From Oscillospiraceae bacterium (GTDB lineage: Bacteria > Bacillota_A > Clostridia > Oscillospirales > Oscillospiraceae), in contig CADADE010000010.1 of NCBI GenBank assembly GCA_902786615.1, positions 602 through 64,601 of the forward strand: DNA of 64,000 bases. The letters are read 5' to 3'. The translations under genes and the position numbers were made by a program. The notes under the pieces were generated by a model, which was given only the letters and a program-made list of their open reading frames with translations, ran no database searches and was not told where the DNA came from. Positions 31,166 through 39,114 of this stretch are shown in pieces (position 1 is the stretch's first letter; every line of letters starts with the position of its first letter).

Positions 31166-34100
31166 CTATACTTCCACGCTTTTCTGTGCGGATTCAAGGT
31201 CAAGCTCAATGACGGTGGAAACGCCCTTTTCCTGCATGGTCACGCCGTAGAGCATGTCCGCCTCCTCCATGGTGCCGCGGCGGTGCGTGATCACGAGAAA
31301 CTGCGTCTTGTCGCACATGCGCCGCATATAGCTTGCGTAGCGGTTGACGTTTGCGTCGTCCAGGGCGGCTTCGATCTCGTCCATGACGCAGAAGGGCGTG
31401 GGGCGCACCTTGAGGATGGCAAAGTACAATGCGATGGCGACAAAGGCCATCTCGCCGCCGGACATGAGGCTGATGTTGGACAGCGCCTTGCCGGGGGGCT
31501 GTACCTTGATTTCGATGCCGCAGTTCAATACGTCGTTTTCATCCTCGAGCCGCAGTTCCGCCTTGCCGCCGCCGAAGAGATCCAGGAAGGTCTCGTGGAA
31601 GCATTCGTTGATCTGGCGGAAGCGCTCGACAAAGACCGCCTCCATCTGGGTGGTGATGTCCTTGATGATATCCAGAAGCTCGCCCTTGGCCTTGTCGACG
31701 TCGGCGCGCTGCTCGCTGAGGAATTCATAGCGGGTGTTGACGCGCTCAAACTCTTCGATAGCGCCGAGGTTCGGCGTGCCGAGAGCGTTGATGCGCCCAC
31801 GCAGCTCCGACACGGCCTTGCTCGCCTTCGGGATGTTCTCCACCGGCTGGCGCTGCGCCTGGGCGGCGGTATGGCTCAGCTCGTAGTTTTCCCAGAGCTT
31901 ATCCAGAAGCTGCTTTTCCTCCAGATCGGCGGCAAGCTTTTTCTGCTCGATGCGGGCGGAGCGCCGCTCGAGCTCCAGGATCTCGGCATTGCGTGTCTGG
32001 GCGTCCTTGTTTGCCCGGGTGCGCTTGCCCTCCAGCTCCAGCTTGCTCTTGCTGATTTCCGCGATCTCCTCCCGGATGCCGTCGGCCTTTTCCCGGAGGG
32101 CGCGAAGCTCCTCCTCCCGCTCCTGAATGCGGGTATCAAAGTCCGTGATCCTCTCCCGGAAAGCGTCCACGGTTTTCTGCCGCTCCGCGCTGTCGCCGGT
32201 GAGGCTTTCCAGCAGCAGCTTCATCTGGGCGCTGCCGCTCAGCGTTGCGCGCTTTTCCGCCTCAAGGGAGGAAATCTTGCTTCTTAACTCGCTCTGCTCC
32301 TCTACGCACAGATCCAGCTGATAGCGCACAGAGGCAAGCTCCGCTTTCGCTCTCTCCAGCTCCTGGGCGCTGCGCTTTTCGTTCTCGCGCATTTTTTCCC
32401 GTTGTTCTCTGAGCTTTTCCAGCTCGTTTGCGCGGGAGAGGATGCCGCTGCCGCGTACATTGCTGCCGCCGGTCATGGCGCCGCCGGGGCTGATGAGCTG
32501 CCCGTCCAGCGTCACGATGCGCAGGCGGTTCTGGTTGTTCTTTGACATGCGGATGGCGTCGGTCAGTCTTTCGGCCACAACGGTGCGGCCCAGAAGCTCC
32601 GCCACGATGCCGCTGTACTGTTCGTCGCACTGCACAAGCTCTGCGGCGACGCCGACAAAGCCGGGATCACGGTCCGGCGCGTTTTTCATCACAGTACCGC
32701 GCACGGTGTCCAGCGCGAGGAAGGTGGCGCGGCCGCCGTCGGTCCGTTTGAGGTATTCGATGGCGCTGCGCCCGTCCGCCATGGTGTCGGTGACGATGTT
32801 CTGCGCCGACGCGCCGAGGGCGGTCTCCACAGCCAGGGCGAATTCGTCGTCCGTGCGGATGAGGTTTGCCACCGGCGCGTGCACGCCCTTGAGGTTGCCG
32901 CGGGCCGACTCGCGCATGACGACCTTGACGGCCTTGGAAAAGCCCTCATAGTCCCGCTGCATATCGTCGAGCAGCTTGATCCGGGAATCCATGGTGCGCG
33001 CGTCCACCGCAAGGCGGTTGACCTTCTCGGTCAGCGCGCTCAGGCTCTCCTCGCGGCTTCTGACCTTCATGCGCGCCCCGTCGAGAGCGTTGTTGTTGCG
33101 GGTATTGTCCTCGCTCAGGCGCCTGAGCTCTTCCTCTAAGGATGTGAGCTTTTCTTCGGCCTGTTCGATGTTTTTTCTCACCTCGCGCACGCGGTTTTCC
33201 TGCTCGGAGATATCGGCCAGCATGCGCTGCAGGCTCTCCTGTGTGCTCTTCTTGTCCGCACGCAAGACGGCGGTGAGCGATTCGCACTTTGCGCTCTCCC
33301 CCTCGGCGGCGGATAAGCGCTCACGGGCCTGCTCGGTCTCGATGTCCTTGCGGTGCATGCGCTCCCCGATCCCCTCGGAGGAGGCGTAGAGAGCCTCCAG
33401 GTCGGCGCGGGCCTTTTCCAGCTCCTGCCCAACCTGGTCAAACTCCATCTGCACAGCTTCATTCTGCTGGTGCAGTCTGTCAAGCGACGCCATCCAGAGC
33501 GAGATTTCCTTGACGCGCAGCTCGTCGCGCAAAAGGAGATACTGCTTGGCGACCTCGGCCTGCTTTTTCAGAGGACCGACCTGCATCTCCAGCTCTTCGA
33601 TCTTGTCGTTGATGCGCAGCAGGTTTTCCTCGGTGCGCTCGAGCTTGCGCTCGGCTTCCTCCTTGCGGTAGCGGAAGCGGGAGATGCCGGCGGCCTCCTC
33701 AAACACCTCGCGCCGGTCGGTGCTGCGGGAGGAGACGATTTCCGCGATGCGGCCCTGGCCGATGATGGAGTAGCCGTCCCGCCCGAGGCCGGTGTCCATG
33801 AGCAGGGAGTTGATGTCCTTGAGGCGCACGGCCTCCTTGTTGATAAAGTATTCACTCTCCCCGCTGCGGTAATAGCGGCGGGTGAGCATGATCTCCGAGC
33901 TGTCGGAATCGAAGATGCGGGCGCTGTTGTCGATGATGAGCGACACCTGCGCATAGCCCATGGCGCTGCGGATCGCAGTGCCGCCGAAAATCACGTCCTC
34001 CATTTTGCTGCCGCGCAGAGCTTTGGAGCGCTGCTCGCCCATGACCCAGAGAATGGCGTCGGAGATATTCGATTTGCCGGAGCCGTTCGGGCCCACAATG

Positions 34101-34183
34101 GCAGTGATGTTCTTTTCAAAGCTCAGGCGCGTCTTATCCGCGAAGGACTTAAAGCCCTGAATCTCGAGTGCCTTTAAGTACAA
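31166..34183 (-). CDS. smc: Chromosome partition protein SMC
   Basis: SMC forms the condensin ring that organises and segregates the chromosome. The 1005-residue protein has Walker A G-P-N-G-S-G-K-S-N, two long coiled coils around a hinge (residues ~430-560, with G-V-H-A-P-V-A and S-P-G-G-A-M-T-G-G), and a C-terminal head with L-M-S-G-G-E-M-A-F-V-A-I-A-L and Walker B F-C-V-M-D-E-I-E-A-A-L-D-D-A-N. It is about 180 residues shorter than a typical Firmicutes SMC, with the loss in the coiled-coil arms. The signature reads G-E-M-A rather than G-E-K-A. The TTG start follows GAGGT. It has its own promoter because a toxin gene separates it from rnc. Confidence 0.94.
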   Translation of the reverse strand: MYLKALEIQGFKSFADKTRLSFEKNITAIVGPNGSGKSNISDAILWVMGEQRSKALRGSKMEDVIFGGTAIRSAMGYAQVSLIIDNSARIFDSDSSEIMLTRRYYRSGESEYFINKEAVRLKDINSLLMDTGLGRDGYSIIGQGRIAEIVSSRSTDRREVFEEAAGISRFRYRKEEAERKLERTEENLLRINDKIEELEMQVGPLKKQAEVAKQYLLLRDELRVKEISLWMASLDRLHQQNEAVQMEFDQVGQELEKARADLEALYASSEGIGERMHRKDIETEQARERLSAAEGESAKCESLTAVLRADKKSTQESLQRMLADISEQENRVREVRKNIEQAEEKLTSLEEELRRLSEDNTRNNNALDGARMKVRSREESLSALTEKVNRLAVDARTMDSRIKLLDDMQRDYEGFSKAVKVVMRESARGNLKGVHAPVANLIRTDDEFALAVETALGASAQNIVTDTMADGRSAIEYLKRTDGGRATFLALDTVRGTVMKNAPDRDPGFVGVAAELVQCDEQYSGIVAELLGRTVVAERLTDAIRMSKNNQNRLRIVTLDGQLISPGGAMTGGSNVRGSGILSRANELEKLREQREKMRENEKRSAQELERAKAELASVRYQLDLCVEEQSELRSKISSLEAEKRATLSGSAQMKLLLESLTGDSAERQKTVDAFRERITDFDTRIQEREEELRALREKADGIREEIAEISKSKLELEGKRTRANKDAQTRNAEILELERRSARIEQKKLAADLEEKQLLDKLWENYELSHTAAQAQRQPVENIPKASKAVSELRGRINALGTPNLGAIEEFERVNTRYEFLSEQRADVDKAKGELLDIIKDITTQMEAVFVERFRQINECFHETFLDLFGGGKAELRLEDENDVLNCGIEIKVQPPGKALSNISLMSGGEMAFVAIALYFAILKVRPTPFCVMDEIEAALDDANVNRYASYMRRMCDKTQFLVITHRRGTMEEADMLYGVTMQEKGVSTVIELDLESAQKSVEV

Positions 34184-34223
34184 AGTGATAACCTCTGATT
34201 ATTATTTGAACATAAACAGATTT

Positions 34224-34252
34224 ATTATAAACCCATTGTCCTTCCTTTTCAA
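34224..34252 (-). promoter_or_regulatory. Promoter of smc
   Basis: On the minus strand TTGAAA (34247-34252), 17-base spacer, TATAAT (34224-34229). Confidence 0.7.
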
Positions 34253-34325
34253 TGGCAAAGAAGTGCTTTGCCAGAAAAAAATGCATGAATTCTATCAGCG
34301 ATGACATTATCACATTATGCTGCTA

Positions 34326-34354
34326 TAGACAATCCGACATTTTTTTGCTATATT
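34326..34354 (+). promoter_or_regulatory. Promoter of the MazF-like gene
   Basis: TAGACA (34326-34331), 17-base spacer, TATATT (34349-34354). The expected start of transcription near 34361 excludes the upstream ATG at 34359 as start codon. Confidence 0.6.
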
Positions 34355-34388
34355 CTACATGCAATATGCAATGAGGATGTGGCATATC

Positions 34389-34985
34389 ATGAGTTTAGAG
34401 ATCTCCCGTGCAAAAGAATATGTGAACTGGATCGCCCGAAAGGTTGTTTTAAACCATTTGGCGACAAATGCCCAGTCCCGGCAGGTTCGACGCGGAGAAG
34501 TATACTGGTGCGAATTTGGGTTAAATGTTGGGAGTGAAATGAGCAAAGACAGCCCGCGTCCGGCCATTATCATCCAAAACAACCAGGGCAACAGCAAGTC
34601 TTCAAATACGATTGTCGTTCCGGTAACGCATGATTCTGGAAACGGACCATACCTGGTACCGATCCAGACTCAGTACAGCGCGGATGGGAGTATACTGCTT
34701 GACGGAAAAGCAAACACTTCCAATATAATCTGTGTAAGCAAAGCACGCTTGTCGAATTATATTACCAAAATTTCCTCATCTGATATGAAACAGATCGACA
34801 AGAGCATTGCAAACATGATTTGTCTTATGCCATATTATTATGATATAAAAAAATCTCGTGACGAGCTCCATCTGAAGCTGCTCTTCGCGCAGGAAAAGCT
34901 GCGGCAGCTAAGCGCTCTGCTGGATTCCTCTGATCTTGATACATATACTGTGGAGAAGCTGAGAAAAATAATTGACAGTCAATAA
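34389..34985 (+). CDS. MazF/PemK-type toxin-like protein with N- and C-terminal extensions
   Basis: The 198-residue protein contains a MazF/PemK core (residues ~33-150): V-R-R-G-E-V-Y-W-C-E-F-G, S-P-R-P-A-I-I-I-Q-N-N, N-T-I-V-V-P-V-T and I-C-V-S-K-A-R-L. MazF toxins cut mRNA at short motifs. An extra helix of ~32 residues precedes the core and a helical tail of ~45 residues follows, so it is longer than the usual ~115. No MazE-like antitoxin is adjacent. The gene is AT-rich compared with its neighbours and opposes the smc/rnc cluster it interrupts, which indicates insertion by transfer. ATGAGGATG upstream may serve as RBS for 34389. Confidence 0.8.
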   Translation: MSLEISRAKEYVNWIARKVVLNHLATNAQSRQVRRGEVYWCEFGLNVGSEMSKDSPRPAIIIQNNQGNSKSSNTIVVPVTHDSGNGPYLVPIQTQYSADGSILLDGKANTSNIICVSKARLSNYITKISSSDMKQIDKSIANMICLMPYYYDIKKSRDELHLKLLFAQEKLRQLSALLDSSDLDTYTVEKLRKIIDSQ

Positions 34986-35067
34986 GATTTGTTGTAAAAT
35001 AAAATTACAAATTATGTTGTCTGTTTTTACGGATAACCGTACTGGTTTCACCAGCATCGCAAAACAT

Positions 35068-35099
35068 GGGGAGGGTTTTACCCTCCCCCGTACTTTTTT
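35068..35099. terminator. Terminator between the MazF-like and radical SAM genes
   Basis: GGGGAGGGT and ACCCTCCCC pair around TTTT; TTTTTT follows on the plus strand. It can end both convergent genes. Confidence 0.85.
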
Positions 35100-36118
35100 C
35101 ACAGGAATATGATTGAAACATGCGCTGTATCCGCGTCTGTTTCATTTTTTTCATGCACGCGCAGCTCCGCAAGGCGAAATTCCTCCGTGAGTTTTCGGAG
35201 GTTTTCCCGGTGCTGGCCTGTCATCTGGGAGGTTTTGCCCCTCCCCACCGCGATTGTAACGCGGCTGCCCGGCTCGATCCCCCGCAGCAGAGAACGCGCC
35301 TTTTCCAGCAGGATGCGGCTTTTGACAAGCTCCCCCAGCGCGGGGTGATAGGCTCCGCCCGCCGCCGCGCCGTCGGAGAGCTCCTCTGTCGGGTTGAGGC
35401 CGAGGCGGATGATCGGGATGCCCGCCGCGTCAAAGAGCGGCACGATTCCGGCGCAGACGCGTACCGCGTCCTCCACCGTATGCTCCCGATAGGTCCCGGC
35501 GCGCCACATGTCAAAGAGGGCCGTGTCCTGTACGATGACCGTGGGGTATATGCGCACGCCGTCCGGCCCGAGGGCGATGAGCCGCCGCGCGGTATCCGTG
35601 TCCGACTCGTCCGTCGCGCCGGGCAGACCCGTCATCATCTGCAAAACGAGCCGAAAGCCCGCGGCCTTGATAAGCCTTGACGCAGTCTCAACGTCCGCCG
35701 CCGTGTGTCCCCGTCCCGCGAGGCGGAGGACCGCGTCGTCCATGGACTGGGCGCCGAGCTCCACGGTATCGACCCCATAGCGGCGCAGACGGTCAAGCAC
35801 CGCGCCGTCGATGGCGTCAGGCCGGGTAGAGAGGCGGATCGCGTCAATGTCGCCTTTCTCCAGCGCCGCCTTCGCCGCGCCCAGCAGCGCCTCCTGCTCC
35901 CTCGCCGGGATTGCGGTGAAGCTGCCCCCATAAAACGCCAGTTGCCGCTTTCCTCCTTTGGGGAGGAAGGCGGCTGCCTGCGCTATACTGTTTTTCACGT
36001 CCTCCGCCGTCGCGGGCCTCTGCGCGCCGGAAATGCGGCGCTGGTTGCAGAATACGCACGCGTGCGGACACCCCAGGTGCGGCACGAAAACCGGCAGGAT
36101 ACTGGCCCGGGCGCTCAT
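35099..36118 (-). CDS. Elp3-like radical SAM protein
   Basis: The 339-residue protein has the radical-SAM cluster motif C-P-H-A-C-V-F-C-N-Q (CxxxCxxC, residues ~17-24), F-Y-G-G-S-F-T-A and R-L-S-T-R-P-D-A-I, then V-E-L-G-A-Q-S-M-D-D and M-T-G-L-P-G-A-T. It matches the short Elp3-like proteins that Firmicutes encode beside rnc and smc. It lacks the acetyltransferase domain of eukaryotic Elp3. A role in RNA modification is suspected from the family, not shown. Its ATG overlaps the rnc stop by a few bases, so the two are coupled. Confidence 0.85.
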   Translation of the reverse strand: MSARASILPVFVPHLGCPHACVFCNQRRISGAQRPATAEDVKNSIAQAAAFLPKGGKRQLAFYGGSFTAIPAREQEALLGAAKAALEKGDIDAIRLSTRPDAIDGAVLDRLRRYGVDTVELGAQSMDDAVLRLAGRGHTAADVETASRLIKAAGFRLVLQMMTGLPGATDESDTDTARRLIALGPDGVRIYPTVIVQDTALFDMWRAGTYREHTVEDAVRVCAGIVPLFDAAGIPIIRLGLNPTEELSDGAAAGGAYHPALGELVKSRILLEKARSLLRGIEPGSRVTIAVGRGKTSQMTGQHRENLRKLTEEFRLAELRVHEKNETDADTAHVSIIFL

Positions 36119-36789
36119 TCCCGATAGCTCTCCAACGCCTTGCAGGCGGCCATCTGCTCGGCCTCCTTTTTCGTCTTGCCGCTGCCCTGACCGGAGACGA
36201 CGCCGTTGATCATCACCTCGAAGGTGAAGGTCTTGTCGTGGTCCGGGCCGCTCTCGCCCACCTGACGATAAGCGATGACCTGGTTGCTCTTGCGCTGCAC
36301 CGCCTCCTGCAACTGGGTCTTATAGTCCCCACTGCGGTGACTGTCGCCGAACTCCACATCGTTGAGCACGCGCGCCATGATGAAGCGCCGCGCCTCGCCC
36401 ATGCCAGAATCCAGATAGAGAGCCGCAATGATGGCCTCCACCATGTCCGCCAGGATAGAGGGGCGCTCCCGTCCGCCGGTATGCTCCTCCCCCTTGCCGA
36501 GGCGCATATAGCTGCCGAGTCCGAGGGCGAGGGCTGTCTTATGTAAACTCGTCTCACACACCAGCTCGGCCCGCAGGCGCGTCATCCGACCCTCGGGAAG
36601 GCTGGGCTCATGCTGATACAGAAACTCCGCCGTCACAAGGCCGAGGATGGAGTCGCCCAGAAATTCCAGGCGCTCATAGCTCTGGGCCTCCCCGTGCTTC
36701 TCGTTGGCGTAGGAGCTGTGAGTCAGCGCGGTGACGAGCAGGTTTCGGTCGTGAAATTGATATCCGATTTTTTCTTCCAGCTTATCCAT
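36115..36789 (-). CDS. rnc: Ribonuclease III
   Basis: RNase III cuts double-stranded RNA and processes rRNA precursors. The 224-residue protein has the catalytic signature E-R-L-E-F-L-G-D-S-I-L (residues ~40-50), the second acidic site D-M-V-E-A-I-I-A-A-L-Y-L-D, and a C-terminal dsRNA-binding domain (Y-K-T-Q-L-Q-E, then G-S-G-K-T-K-K-E-A-E-Q-M-A-A). It overlaps plsX by one or two bases. The acpP gene that often lies between plsX and rnc is absent. Confidence 0.95.
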   Translation of the reverse strand: MDKLEEKIGYQFHDRNLLVTALTHSSYANEKHGEAQSYERLEFLGDSILGLVTAEFLYQHEPSLPEGRMTRLRAELVCETSLHKTALALGLGSYMRLGKGEEHTGGRERPSILADMVEAIIAALYLDSGMGEARRFIMARVLNDVEFGDSHRSGDYKTQLQEAVQRKSNQVIAYRQVGESGPDHDKTFTFEVMINGVVSGQGSGKTKKEAEQMAACKALESYRE

Positions 36790-37802
36790 CAGTTCTCCGC
36801 TTTCAGCTTCATGTATTCGATATTGTTCTCGATCTCCTCCGCAACGCCCGCATTCACGACGGCGACCGCCTGACGCACGGCGGCAAAGAAGCTCGTCGCG
36901 TCGGAGGAACCGTGGGCCTTGATGACCGGTCTGGAGATGCCGATGAAGGCCGTGCCGCCCACCTCGTTGACGTCCATGGATTTCTTCATGTCGGCGAGGT
37001 CGTTTTTCAGAACCAGCGCGGCAAGCTTGTTTTTGCCGCTCTTATAAAACACGTCCTTGAGGGACTTCATCAAAAACTTGACGGTGCCCTCCATCGTTTT
37101 GAGCATGACGTTGCCTGTGAAGCCGTCGGTCACGACGACGTCCGCCGCACCGGCGAAGACGCCTGTCCCCTCCACATTGCCGATAAAATTGATGCGCCCC
37201 TCTTCCCCGGCCTGTTTGAGCAAGGTAAAGGCCTGGTGCTGGAGCTCTCCCCCCTTGGTATCCTCGGTGCCGACGTTCAGAAGACCGACGCGGGGATTCG
37301 GGCAGCCCATCATCTTTTTAGCATAAAAGCTGCCCATATAGGCAAACTGCAGAAGGTATTCGGGGGTACACTCCACATTCGCGCCGCAGTCGATGAGCAT
37401 GGTGCCGTATTTTCCGATGGGGAACACCGGGGCCATGGCAGCCCGGCGGATACCCTTGATACGCTTTACGATCAGCGTCGCCCCGGTCAGGAGCGCCCCC
37501 GTAGAGCCGGCGGAGACCACCACGTCCCCCTTGCCGTCGCGCAGGAGGTTCAGCGCCACAGTCATGGAGGAATCCTTTTTGCGGCGGGTGGCAGTGCTGG
37601 GGTCATCCTCCATGGTCACCACCTCGCGGGCGTCCACGATCTCGACGTCCGTGCAGCCCTCTTTTTCAAGGCAGGCTCTGATCTCCTCCGCGCGCCCGAC
37701 AAGCACGATCTCGACGCCGAGTTCCTTCTTCGCGCGCACCGCGCCCTTTACGATTTCACCGGGCGCGTTGTCGCCGCCCATGGCGTCAATGATGATCCTC
37801 AA
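36789..37802 (-). CDS. plsX: Phosphate acyltransferase PlsX
   Basis: PlsX makes acyl-phosphate from acyl-ACP for PlsY (8 kb in this window). The 337-residue protein begins I-I-I-D-A-M-G-G-D-N-A-P and has S-A-G-S-T-G-A-L-L, A-P-V-F-P and D-C-G-A-N, all PlsX motifs. It overlaps trmFO by 17 bases, indicating one transcript trmFO-plsX-rnc-elp3-like. Confidence 0.95.
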   Translation of the reverse strand: MRIIIDAMGGDNAPGEIVKGAVRAKKELGVEIVLVGRAEEIRACLEKEGCTDVEIVDAREVVTMEDDPSTATRRKKDSSMTVALNLLRDGKGDVVVSAGSTGALLTGATLIVKRIKGIRRAAMAPVFPIGKYGTMLIDCGANVECTPEYLLQFAYMGSFYAKKMMGCPNPRVGLLNVGTEDTKGGELQHQAFTLLKQAGEEGRINFIGNVEGTGVFAGAADVVVTDGFTGNVMLKTMEGTVKFLMKSLKDVFYKSGKNKLAALVLKNDLADMKKSMDVNEVGGTAFIGISRPVIKAHGSSDATSFFAAVRQAVAVVNAGVAEEIENNIEYMKLKAEN

Positions 37803-39111
37803 TGTGGAAAACCTCCTTCTCCTTCAGCTTCTCTATGATTTCAAGAGAACGCTTTGAGATTTCCGCGTTCTTGTTTCTCTTGCCCTTCACCCGATAGTCC
37901 AGGGGCTTGATGATGCCGAAATTGATGTTCATGGGCTGAAAGTCCCCGACGCTGCCGCCGGAGATGTAAAGCCCCAGAGCGCCGATGGCAGTCTCCTGTG
38001 GGAAGTCCACGGGCGCGAGGCCGAGCAGGCGCGCCGCCGACTCGATGCCCACCAGCATGCCGGAGGCGGCGGACTCCACATAGCCCTCCACGCCGGTCAT
38101 CTGTCCGGCAAAGCTGATGCGGGGATCGGACCGCAGGCGATAATAGCGGTCCAGAAGCCGAGGGCTGTTGAGATAGGTATTGCGGTGCATGACGCCGTAG
38201 CGCACAAATTCCGCATTTCGCAGCGCCGGGATCATGGAGAAGACGCGCTTCTGCTCCCCCCAGGTGAGGTGAGTCTGAAAGCCCACAAGATTATAGATGG
38301 TGCCGTCGGCATTGTCGCGCCGCAGCTGCACCACGGCGTAATTGGCCTTACCCGTGCGGGGATCGACCAGACCCACAGGCTTCAAGGGGCCGTAGCGCAG
38401 CGTGTCCACGCCGCGGCGGGCCATGACCTCCACGGGCATGCAGCCTTCAAAGACGCCGCCGTCGTCAAAGCCGTGAACCTCCGCTTCCTTTGCCGAGACA
38501 AGCTCCCTGACAAAGGCCAGGTACTCTTCCTTGTCCATCGGGCAGTTTACATAATCTGCCGTTCCTTTATTGTAGCGGGAGGCGAAAAAGGCGCTGTCCA
38601 TGTCCACGCTCTCGAGCGTAACGATGGGGGCCACCGCGTCGTAAAAATGCAGGTCGCTGTCCGGGCAGAGGGACGCGATCTTCTCGGCGATAGCGTCGCT
38701 CGAGAGGGGGCCGGTGGCGATGACCACTTCCCCGTCCGGGATCTCGTCAGCTTCGGCGGAGACGATCTCCACATTCGGGTGGGACGTGAGCCTTTCGGTG
38801 ATATAGCGGGAGAAGCCCACGCGGTCAACGGCCAGCGCGCCGCCCGCCGCCACGCGGTTGAGGTCGGCGCTTTCCATGATGAGCGAGCCCATGGCGCGCA
38901 TCTCGGCCTTCAAAAGGCCGACGGCGTTGGAGAGCTCGTCGCTTCTCAGGGAGTTGGAGCAGACCAGCTCCCCGAAATACGGGGAGGAATGGGCCGGGGT
39001 CATTTTCCCCGGCTTCATCTCTACAAGGCGGACATGAATCCCGCGCCCGGCAAGCTGCCAGGCGCACTCGCTGCCCGCAAGGCCCGCGCCCAGTACGGTG
39101 ATCTGTTCCAT
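37786..39111 (-). CDS. trmFO: Methylenetetrahydrofolate-tRNA-(uracil-5-)-methyltransferase TrmFO
   Basis: TrmFO makes m5U54 in the T-loop of tRNA with methylene-THF and FAD. The 441-residue protein begins I-T-V-L-G-A-G-L-A-G-S-E-C-A (FAD-binding G-x-G-x-x-G) and has V-E-M-K-P, E-L-V-C-S-N-S-L-R-S-D and G-Q-M-T-G-V-E-G-Y-V-E-S-A near residue 325. Length and motifs are normal. It lies 3 bases after topA. Confidence 0.96.
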   Translation of the reverse strand: MEQITVLGAGLAGSECAWQLAGRGIHVRLVEMKPGKMTPAHSSPYFGELVCSNSLRSDELSNAVGLLKAEMRAMGSLIMESADLNRVAAGGALAVDRVGFSRYITERLTSHPNVEIVSAEADEIPDGEVVIATGPLSSDAIAEKIASLCPDSDLHFYDAVAPIVTLESVDMDSAFFASRYNKGTADYVNCPMDKEEYLAFVRELVSAKEAEVHGFDDGGVFEGCMPVEVMARRGVDTLRYGPLKPVGLVDPRTGKANYAVVQLRRDNADGTIYNLVGFQTHLTWGEQKRVFSMIPALRNAEFVRYGVMHRNTYLNSPRLLDRYYRLRSDPRISFAGQMTGVEGYVESAASGMLVGIESAARLLGLAPVDFPQETAIGALGLYISGGSVGDFQPMNINFGIIKPLDYRVKGKRNKNAEISKRSLEIIEKLKEKEVFHIEDHH

Positions 39112-39114
39112 CGT

